Source of the DNA: [Flexibacter] sp. ATCC 35208
Lineage (GTDB): Bacteria; Bacteroidota; Bacteroidia; Chitinophagales; Chitinophagaceae
Length of the DNA stretch: 48,220 bases
Assembly (NCBI RefSeq): GCF_001975825.1
Contig: NZ_MTKN01000054.1
Coordinates: 7,818 to 56,037 of the forward strand
Reading direction: 5' to 3'
Part shown: positions 42,826 to 48,220 of the stretch, one piece after another
Position numbering within the stretch: the first letter of the stretch is position 1
How the letters are laid out: the number at the start of each line of letters is the position of its first letter
Program-made: the position numbers and the translations under genes
Notes under the pieces: model-generated
The model's database searches: none
Told to the model about the DNA's origin: nothing
What the model saw: only the letters and a program-made list of their open reading frames with translations

Positions 42826-43263
42826 TTACCTGGTACCTTTTATATAACCTTCAAGGTTATTTATAATATACTTTTGCTCATCAATAACGTGCTTGACCAC
42901 ATCCCCTATGGAGATCATGCCTACCAGCCTGTTTTGATGGTCAATGACCGGTAAGTGGCGGATGTGCTTTTCCGTCATTTTTACCATACAATCCTCAATC
43001 GAATCATTTTCGGTGACGGAGTAAGGGTGTTCTGTCATGATCTCCCTGATAAGGGTTTCCCTGGAGGCGCGGCCTTTTAAGATCACCCTGCGGGCGTAGT
43101 CACGTTCAGAGAAGATACCAAGGAGTTTTTCATTGTCTAAAACAATGAGTGCGCCAACGTTTTTGTCAACCAGCACACTGAGTGCATCGAAGACGGTACT
43201 ATCGGGATCGATGGAGTAGACTGCATGGCCTTTGACCTGCAGAATGTCGCGTACTGTTCCCAT
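42826..43263 (-). CDS. Protein with two CBS domains
   Basis: The protein has 145 residues from the ATG at 43263 (MGTVRDILQVKGHAVYSI); the longer frame to 43344 adds residues unlike the family. Two CBS motifs fill the protein: the first at about 8-60 (TVFDALSVLVDKNVGALIVL, LLGIFSERDYARRV), the second at about 75-130 (VTENDSIEDCMVKMTEKHIR, HLPVID, LVGMISIGDVVK). Such stand-alone CBS pairs bind adenosine nucleotides (AMP, ATP, NAD or SAM) and usually regulate a partner. FSERDYARRV is typical of the YtjK/inosine-dehydrogenase-like stand-alone group. It is cytoplasmic. No obvious partner lies adjacent; it is monocistronic, ending at a strong terminator. Confidence 0.93.
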   Translation of the reverse strand: MGTVRDILQVKGHAVYSIDPDSTVFDALSVLVDKNVGALIVLDNEKLLGIFSERDYARRVILKGRASRETLIREIMTEHPYSVTENDSIEDCMVKMTEKHIRHLPVIDHQNRLVGMISIGDVVKHVIDEQKYIINNLEGYIKGTR

Positions 43264-43458
43264 AACGAGGAGTTTTTGGAGGTGAAGAAAAGAGTACTGC
43301 TTTATTTCCAAGTTAAGAATTTTGGAGCAAAAAACCGCCTTCAAGGTTAAATTCCGTCCTTAACGTAAATTTCGTTGACAAAATATTGCATTACAAAATT
43401 TTAAATATTACTTTACGCCAATTTTACATCAAAATCTACCCTATAACATTCATCATAT

Positions 43459-44589
43459 ATGAATTATCGAACACAATTCCGGGTTTTGATCGCTACGTCA
43501 GCGTTGTTCGTGAATCTGGGAGGGACATTTGGCCAAAAAATATTCAAGGAATGGCCCCTTGGCAATGAACCGGCCGTTATTGGTCCTTATGTAGCTAATC
43601 ACTATGTAGCATCTAACTTTGACAACTTTGGGTCTTCTGAGGCCCCTACTTCCATTACTTATCCTGAAGTACTCACCTGGTACGGCGCCCTGCAACTGGC
43701 CAAAGTAACGGGTGATAAAGCCCTTGCCGAAAAGCTGGCACTCAGGTATGAACCACTCGTGGCGCAGGCACACCATATGATGCCTACTCCCGACATGCTG
43801 GAACACAGCGTATTTGGCGCTGTTCCGCTGGAACTTTACCTTCAGACCAACCAGAACCGTTACCTTGACGTAGGTAAGCCTTTTGCAGACCAGCAGTGGG
43901 AACTGCCCGAAGGTCCTAAACCGGAACAACAGGTATTAGCCGGCAGAGGCCTCTCCTGGCAGTCACGTATGCAGGTAGAAGATATGTTCCTCTTCACCCT
44001 GTTGCAAACACAGGCTTTTCGTGCGACCGGTACCAAAGAATATATCAACAGGGCAGCGACTGAGCTGGCCGTGTACATAGACGCCTTACAGCAACCAACA
44101 GGTTTATTCAACCAATCGGCAGACGTTCCCATTTACTGGAGCCGTGGTAATGGTTGGGCAGCAGCAAGTATGGCATTAATACTCAATTACTTACCTGTTG
44201 AAAATCCAAACCGCGCCCACATCCTGGATAGCTATAAGAAAATGATGGCCGCCCTGAAACAGTATCAGACACCTGATTTTAAATGGGGACAGATCATAGA
44301 TGATGAAAAGAGCTGGACGGAGAATTCCGGTGGGGCAATGTTCACTTATGCACTCGTAATGGGGGTGAAAAGGAAATGGCTGGAAGATGAGGCGTACGGT
44401 ACAATGGCCAGAAATGCGTGGATGGCGGTTGTGAAAGGGCTCAATGAAGCGGGAGATCTGAAGGATATTTGTGAAGAGACAAAGAAGCGGAATGATCCAA
44501 ATTATTACCTCAACAGGGAGAAAGTAACGGGTAGCCTGGTGGGTCAGGCGCCGGTGTTATGGACTGCCGCGTTGTTGCTGGATAAGTAA
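43459..44589 (+). CDS. GH105-type unsaturated glucuronyl/rhamnogalacturonyl hydrolase
   Basis: This 376-residue secreted enzyme has a signal peptide near residues 1-25 (LFVNLGGTFGQ). The alpha/alpha-barrel signatures of the GH88/GH105 clan are visible: SRMQVEDMFLFTLLQTQAFR (Asp of the usual D-containing helix), YWSRGNGWAAASMALILNYL, and SWTENSGGAMFTYAL (the S-W-x-x-NSG block). Known members add water to the 4,5-double bond of unsaturated uronic acids released by polysaccharide lyases from pectin or similar polymers. It lies upstream of a GH97 gene but is separated from it by a terminator and a repeat array, so the two are probably separate units within one carbohydrate-active locus. Confidence 0.9.
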   Translation: MNYRTQFRVLIATSALFVNLGGTFGQKIFKEWPLGNEPAVIGPYVANHYVASNFDNFGSSEAPTSITYPEVLTWYGALQLAKVTGDKALAEKLALRYEPLVAQAHHMMPTPDMLEHSVFGAVPLELYLQTNQNRYLDVGKPFADQQWELPEGPKPEQQVLAGRGLSWQSRMQVEDMFLFTLLQTQAFRATGTKEYINRAATELAVYIDALQQPTGLFNQSADVPIYWSRGNGWAAASMALILNYLPVENPNRAHILDSYKKMMAALKQYQTPDFKWGQIIDDEKSWTENSGGAMFTYALVMGVKRKWLEDEAYGTMARNAWMAVVKGLNEAGDLKDICEETKKRNDPNYYLNREKVTGSLVGQAPVLWTAALLLDK

Positions 44590-44610
44590 TGATCATCTAA
44601 TTGCATATAG

Positions 44611-44643
44611 GCCGCTGTTACCACGGGTAGCAGCGGCTTTTTT
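44611..44643 (+). terminator. Terminator after the GH105 gene
   Basis: An 11-bp stem with one G-U pair (44611-44621 with 44627-44637, 5-nt loop) is followed by T6 (44638-44643). The T-run is also the beginning of repeat unit C1. Confidence 0.88.
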
Positions 44644-44854
44644 CTGAAAATGGTTTTCATTCCCCGTTGGTGAATAACCTTTTTCATAAATGTTTTTTCT
44701 GAAAATGGTGTTCATGCCTGTTTGTGAACTTCCTTTTTTATGAATGTTTTTTTGGAATGGGGGTTCCTCCCTTGGGATAAATCCCCGGCAGTAGCAGCCG
44801 ATTTTTCTGAAAATAGTTTTCCTCCCTTGGGGTAAATTATCTCTTTCAGGATTG
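44638..44854 (+). repeat. Tandem array of four diverged ~55-nt structured units (C1-C4)
   Basis: The units lie at 44638-44692, 44693-44746, 44747-44783 (truncated) and 44802-44854. Each begins with a T-run, then a small palindrome: TGAAAATGGTTTTCA in C1, TGAAAATGGTGTTCA in C2, GAAAATAGTTTTC in C4, GGAA...TTCC in C3. A second paired segment follows (CATTCCCCGTTGGTGAA in C1, TTCATGCCTGTTTGTGAAC in C2, CCTCCCTTGGGGTAAA in C4), then a T-rich end near ATGAATG or similar. The bases before C4 (44787-44800) repeat part of the GH105 terminator's 3' arm, so terminator plus unit was duplicated together. This array fills most of the 298 bases between the GH105 and GH97 genes. Confidence 0.75.
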
Positions 44855-44887
44855 TTTTTATACCTTTAAAAAAACTCAGGTCTATTT

Positions 44888-46816
44888 ATGAAATTCCACC
44901 CATGGCTTGCATGCGCCTTCCTGTTAGGAAGTGCCTCCGCCATTCATGCACAACAAAAATTTACTCTACTATCACCCGACAAGTCTATTACCTTGTCCGT
45001 ATCCGTAGGCGCCAATATCACCTACAGCATATCGCAGGATAACAAGCCTTTGATCGGTAACTCGGTGGTTTCCTTCAACAAAGGCAACTGGAAAGTGAGC
45101 AAATCAAAACAAAGCTCACACGAAGGGCAGCTCACGCCCATCGTAAAACAAAAAACTACCACCATTGAAGATCGCTACAATGAGCTGCATATTGATTTTA
45201 ACAACGCATTGTCGCTGGAATGGCGGGCATATGACAATGGAGTTGCCTGGCATTGGATAAGCCGCGAAAAGGGCCCTTATAAGGTCACAGACGAGCAGGC
45301 AGAATTCAATATGGACAAGACAGGCAAAGCGTGGTATCCGCAGGAAGAAAGTTTCTATTCTCATAATGAACGGAAATATATTCCTTATGGGGTGGGTGAA
45401 ATAGACGAAAACAAGTTGGCTAGTCTGCCGGCATTGTTCGAAGTCAACGGTACGAAACTCCTTATCACAGAATCAGGTTTATACAACTACGCAGGTATGT
45501 GGCTACGTGGCGGCAACAGTATCCATGGGGTGTTTCCGCATTTTCCAAAAGCAGTGAAAATCACCAGCGACAGAGATGAGCAGGTCGAATCAAGGCAGGA
45601 TTATATTGCAGAGCTGAAAGGTCCGCAGGCGTTTCCATGGAGAATAGTCATGATCGCACGCAAAGACGGGGACCTGCTTACCAACCAACTGGTCTACCAG
45701 CTGGCACCCGATGCCAAAGGCGATTTTAGTTGGGTAAAACCCGGTAAAGTACAGTGGGACTGGTGGCATTACAACAATGTATACGATGTAGATTTCAGGG
45801 CAGGTATTAACAATGATACGTACAAATACTACATTGATGTGGCCAGCAAATATGGTATTGAATATGTATTGCTGGATGAAGGCTGGTGCAGTACCCGCGA
45901 CCTCTTTAGCCTGGCGCCGGATATCAATGTAAAAGAACTGGTGGCATATGGAAAGAAACGTCATGTAGATATATTGTTGTGGAGCAGCTGGATGGTGCTG
46001 AACCAGCAGATGGATATGGCACTGGATACCTTTGCAGCATGGGGCGTGAAAGGGATTAAGGTAGACTTTATGCAAAGAGATGATCAGCCAATGGTACAGT
46101 ACTATGAAAAGGTGGCGAATGCAGCTGCTAAAAGGCAGTTACTCGTCGATTTTCATGGGGCGTACAAACCTGTTGGATGGCTGCGTACACATCCGAATGT
46201 ATTGACGTCAGAGGGTGTGATGGGCAATGAGATCAGTAAGTTTGCGAACCTGATTGATCCGGTACATACCACTACCCTACCCTTCATCAGGCAGGTAGCA
46301 GGGCCGATGGATTTTACGCCAGGCGGTATGATCAATGTACAGAAAGACCAATGGAGTGCACAACCGGCAGAGCCGATGACATTGGGTACGAGATGTAATC
46401 AATTAGCCATGTACATTGTATTCGAAAGTCCGTTGCAGATGTTGTGTGATATACCCACACATTACCTGCATGAGCCGGAGGCAATGGAGTTGTTGAGTAA
46501 GGTGCCGGTGCAATGGGCAAAGACGATTCCTTTGCAGGCAAAGGTGGGGGAATATGTGGTGATGGCGAGACAGGCGCTGAATGGAGATTGGTATGTGGCA
46601 GGGATGACGAATTGGGATGCGAGAGATGTGGAGGTGGATTTGTCTTTTTTACCGGCAGGTACTTATCAGATGCAGTTATGGAAGGATGGGGTGAATGCGG
46701 ATAAGAATGCGAAGGATTTTAAGTTGGAGAAGAGAGCGATAGGAAGTGGTGCGAGGTTGCCGCTGAAGATGGCACCGGGTGGTGGGTTTGTGGTGAGGTT
46801 GAGTGGGGCCATGTAG
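44888..46816 (+). CDS. GH97 glycoside hydrolase, retaining (alpha-galactosidase-like) type
   Basis: This 642-residue secreted enzyme has a signal peptide ending ASAIHAQ (about residue 21). The N-terminal beta-supersandwich (about 25-285) is followed by a TIM-barrel with KVQWDWWHYNNVYDVDF, YVLLDEGWC, WGVKGIKVDFMQRDDQ and TSEGVMGNE, and a C-terminal beta-domain. GH97 contains inverting alpha-glucosidases (SusB) and retaining alpha-galactosidases. Here Asp393 in VDFMQRDDQ sits where the retaining nucleophile lies, and Glu448 in GNE is 55 residues further, the same spacing I recall for the retaining enzyme's Asp/Glu pair; SusB lacks that Asp. I therefore predict alpha-galactosidase-like chemistry. 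A TACCTTTA box (one mismatch) at 44861-44868 may be its promoter. Confidence 0.94.
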   Translation: MKFHPWLACAFLLGSASAIHAQQKFTLLSPDKSITLSVSVGANITYSISQDNKPLIGNSVVSFNKGNWKVSKSKQSSHEGQLTPIVKQKTTTIEDRYNELHIDFNNALSLEWRAYDNGVAWHWISREKGPYKVTDEQAEFNMDKTGKAWYPQEESFYSHNERKYIPYGVGEIDENKLASLPALFEVNGTKLLITESGLYNYAGMWLRGGNSIHGVFPHFPKAVKITSDRDEQVESRQDYIAELKGPQAFPWRIVMIARKDGDLLTNQLVYQLAPDAKGDFSWVKPGKVQWDWWHYNNVYDVDFRAGINNDTYKYYIDVASKYGIEYVLLDEGWCSTRDLFSLAPDINVKELVAYGKKRHVDILLWSSWMVLNQQMDMALDTFAAWGVKGIKVDFMQRDDQPMVQYYEKVANAAAKRQLLVDFHGAYKPVGWLRTHPNVLTSEGVMGNEISKFANLIDPVHTTTLPFIRQVAGPMDFTPGGMINVQKDQWSAQPAEPMTLGTRCNQLAMYIVFESPLQMLCDIPTHYLHEPEAMELLSKVPVQWAKTIPLQAKVGEYVVMARQALNGDWYVAGMTNWDARDVEVDLSFLPAGTYQMQLWKDGVNADKNAKDFKLEKRAIGSGARLPLKMAPGGGFVVRLSGAM

Positions 46817-46887
46817 CAAGATGGAGTGTGGATTTGTGATAAGGTTAAGAGGAGCGATGTGACACGATCGAAATAAGTTTTTCATAA

Positions 46888-46929
46888 AATTAAAAAAGGA
46901 GTTTCTTTAATGAGACTCCTTTTTTAATT
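46888..46929. terminator. Bidirectional terminator between GH97 and the HxlR gene
   Basis: An 18-bp stem (46888-46905 with 46912-46929, one G-U pair) has the core AAAAAAGGAGT and its complement, giving T-runs on both strands. It lies between convergent genes. Confidence 0.88.
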
Positions 46930-46978
46930 CAATAAGGGTTGTATCAGTTTTTGCATGAATGGTGATCACAGCATCATT

Positions 46979-47332
46979 TCATCTACTTTGGTGTTGTACC
47001 CCCCACTCTTCCAGTTGTTTCCATATTGGCGCCAGACTCCTGGCACTTTCAGTCAAACTATATTCCACACGTGGCGGCACTTCTGCATACGCTGTTCTGA
47101 TAATCAGGCCATCCTTTTCCATCTCCTGCAAGTGTAAGGTCAGCATACGATCAGAGATATCCGGTATATGCTCTTTCAACTCTCCAAACCGCATGGTACG
47201 CTTTTCCAGCTTATACAAAATAACCAGTTTCCACCTACCGCCAAGCACACTGATCGCATAAGTCGTAGCGCAAAACGAATTTAGATTTTTCTGGTTGATA
47301 CTATTCGAAGAACTTTCCTTACGTTTTCCCAT
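46979..47332 (-). CDS. HxlR-family transcriptional regulator
   Basis: This 117-residue winged-helix regulator has the family signature YAISVLGGRWKLVILYKLEK at about 25-44, with a conserved Cys just before it (Cys21, SFCATTY). It is followed by MRFGELKEHIPDISDRMLTL and HLQEMEKDGLIIRTAY, with the wing in PPRVEYSLTESARSL. HxlR proteins respond to aldehydes, quinones or disulfide stress, often through that N-terminal Cys. The gene is divergent from a flavodoxin-fold oxidoreductase, and the 90-base intergenic stretch contains two overlapping inverted repeats that are good operator candidates. Regulation of the neighbour is inferred from this arrangement, which is common for HxlR genes. Confidence 0.94.
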   Translation of the reverse strand: MGKRKESSSNSINQKNLNSFCATTYAISVLGGRWKLVILYKLEKRTMRFGELKEHIPDISDRMLTLHLQEMEKDGLIIRTAYAEVPPRVEYSLTESARSLAPIWKQLEEWGVQHQSR

Positions 47333-47343
47333 TACTTACAAAT

Positions 47344-47370
47344 TTGTGTGAAGCACACAATTAGCTTCAC
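47344..47370. promoter_or_regulatory. Two overlapping inverted repeats, candidate HxlR operator
   Basis: TTGTGTG-aag-CACACAA (47344-47360) and GTGAAGC-9 bases-GCTTCAC (47348-47354 with 47364-47370) are both perfect and interleaved. They lie 12 bases upstream of the HxlR start and 26 bases before the -7 box of the divergent oxidoreductase. Confidence 0.6.
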
Positions 47371-47395
47371 TATTATTCATTCCACCACTGCCATT

Positions 47396-47403
47396 TACTT
47401 TTG
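47396..47403 (+). promoter_or_regulatory. -7 element TACTTTTG for the oxidoreductase gene
   Basis: This exact TAnnTTTG match lies 19 bases before the chosen ATG (47423). It rules out the longer in-frame start at 47348, which lies upstream of the predicted transcript. Confidence 0.6.
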
Positions 47404-47422
47404 TAAAAAGCTACATAAAATT

Positions 47423-48079
47423 ATGAAAATACTGATAGTTTTAGCGCATCCGGAATTACAGAGTATGAATGGCGCGATGTATCATACTGCAATCGAGACC
47501 TTGCAGGCAGAAGGACATGAAGTAAAGGTAAGTGATCTTTACAGACAGGCATTTGATCCGGTGTCGGACAGAAGGAATTTTACGACAGTGCATAACCCTT
47601 CCTATTTTAAGCAGCAGCTGGAAGAGAAGGATGGCGTTTTCTCTCCTGACATTGAAACAGAGCAGCAGAAAGTAGAATGGTGTGATATGATGATCTGGCA
47701 GTTTCCTTTGTGGTGGTTTACTGTACCGGGGATATTGAAAGGCTGGGTGGATAAGGTATTTGCTTATGGTCGTTTTTATGGAGAGGCAAAATGTTATGAG
47801 AATGGGGTGCTTAAAGGCAAGAAAGCTTTGTTGTCATTGACCACCGGTGGTACTGCCGAAAAGTATGAAAAAACAGGGGAGCATGGAGATATAGATGCGA
47901 TATTAAAACCGATAAACAGAGGGATGTTGGAGTTTGTAGGGTTTAGTGTGTTGGAGCCGCAGGTGGTGTATGCACCGGTGAGAATGACTGAGGAAGAGAG
48001 AGAAGGGGTGCTTCGGAATTATGGAGAAAGATTGAAAGGGATATTTGAAGAGGAGTTGCTGAGTGTAGGAAATTATTAG
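47423..48079 (+). CDS. NAD(P)H-dependent quinone/flavin oxidoreductase (flavodoxin fold)
   Basis: The protein has 218 residues from the ATG at 47423 (MKILIVLAHPELQSMNGAMY). The first strand and phosphate-binding loop (LAHPELQSMN) and the FMN/FAD-contact region MMIWQFPLWWFTVPGILKGW, then VDKVFAYGRFY, are diagnostic of the NQO1/MdaB/KefF family. The family reduces quinones or nitro compounds by two electrons using NAD(P)H and protects against electrophiles. KKALLSLTTGGTAEKY is the nucleotide-side loop. The gene is divergent from an HxlR regulator with operator-like repeats between, suggesting induction by quinones or aldehydes. The protein is cytoplasmic. Short direct repeats overlap the stop codon (48067 onward). 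Confidence 0.93.
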   Translation: MKILIVLAHPELQSMNGAMYHTAIETLQAEGHEVKVSDLYRQAFDPVSDRRNFTTVHNPSYFKQQLEEKDGVFSPDIETEQQKVEWCDMMIWQFPLWWFTVPGILKGWVDKVFAYGRFYGEAKCYENGVLKGKKALLSLTTGGTAEKYEKTGEHGDIDAILKPINRGMLEFVGFSVLEPQVVYAPVRMTEEEREGVLRNYGERLKGIFEEELLSVGNY

Positions 48080-48140
48080 ATTATAATGCTCGTAATAGGA
48101 ATTTATTAGATTAGCTGACTGTAAGGATTTATTAGCTTAA
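48067..48140. repeat. Short direct repeats spanning the oxidoreductase stop codon
   Basis: Three diverged copies of AGGAAATTATTAGATTA-like sequence begin at 48067, 48097 and 48124, spaced 27-30 bases. The first contains the TAG stop of the gene. Confidence 0.5.
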
Positions 48141-48168
48141 AAACCTGATTGAAGACTTTTCTTAAATT

Positions 48169-48206
48169 AAAAAGAGCGTGTATCAAAAGAAATACACGCT
48201 CTTTTT
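48169..48206 (+). terminator. Terminator after the oxidoreductase gene
   Basis: A perfect 15-bp stem (48169-48183 with 48192-48206, 8-nt loop) has the same core GAGCGTGTAT as at 31305 and 32877, with a T5 run. Confidence 0.88.
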
Positions 48207-48220
48207 CTTTGAAAATAGTT
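48202..48220 (+). repeat. Dispersed structured unit, truncated by the window edge
   Basis: The last bases read TTTTTCTTTGAAAATAGTT, matching the opening of unit C4 (TTTTTCTGAAAATAGTT) apart from a two-base difference in length. The unit again directly follows a terminator T-run. Confidence 0.5.

Noticed and set aside
43498..43929. 143-codon minus-strand open frame
   Set aside because: It is antisense to the GH105 gene, whose signal peptide and catalytic motifs are clear.
44638..44854. CRISPR-like array
   Set aside because: The units are diverged, contiguous without unique spacers, and not associated with cas genes.

Overview
The window looks like a chromosomal piece of a Bacteroidota genome, most likely Chitinophaga or a close relative in the Chitinophagaceae. 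The basis is the gene families (RHS proteins with the Bacteroidota-type N-terminus, a DUF5723-like barrel, an OMP_b-brl_3-type TonB-dependent receptor, GH97 and GH105 enzymes, a YfiT-type DinB protein) and several start-proximal boxes of the form TAnnTTTG, the Bacteroidota -7 promoter element. I saw no rRNA, tRNA, CRISPR array or complete insertion sequence.

Left half (1-24105, all minus strand): nine genes with gaps of 0-10 bases or ATGA overlaps form one apparent operon of more than 24 kb. In transcription order: a small secreted protein; a secreted SGNH-hydrolase-like protein whose N-terminal domain is a paralogue of that first protein; a predicted outer-membrane barrel with a helical N-terminal half; a secreted protein with Fn3-like repeats; a small lipoprotein; a 2457-residue secreted protein opening with an SpvB/TcB-like motif and carrying two PA14-like domains; a membrane-anchored 250-residue protein; a 2839-residue RHS protein ending in a His-rich HNH/LHH-like nuclease tip; and, directly abutting it, the start of a small gene in the immunity position. 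I read this as a two-protein RHS (TcB/TcC-like) toxin system packaged with its own envelope proteins. It is the most interesting part of the window.

Middle (24106-28634): an AT-rich intergenic region with a perfect 19-bp hairpin, a 180-residue conserved-looking unknown protein, a frameshifted remnant behind a good promoter, an orphan mobile-element-type protein, an MFS transporter with 24-nt repeats in its central loop, and a dead AraC-type fragment.

Right half (28635-48220): mostly housekeeping and envelope genes. These are a TonB-like protein, a DUF5723-like barrel, FolC, a Nudix hydrolase, a YfiT/DinB protein, an orphan ABC ATPase, a CAP-domain lipoprotein, fructose-1,6-bisphosphatase, aspartate kinase with a translationally coupled unknown gene, a small lipoprotein, a small exported peptide followed by a TonB-dependent receptor, a CBS-domain protein, GH105 and GH97 glycosidases, and a divergent HxlR regulator / flavodoxin-fold oxidoreductase pair.

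A second noteworthy signal is a dispersed intergenic element: a Rho-independent terminator hairpin followed by a structured unit of about 55 nt. It occurs at 31255-31345, 32826-32921, as a diverged tandem array at 44611-44855, and, cut by the window edge, at 48169-48220.
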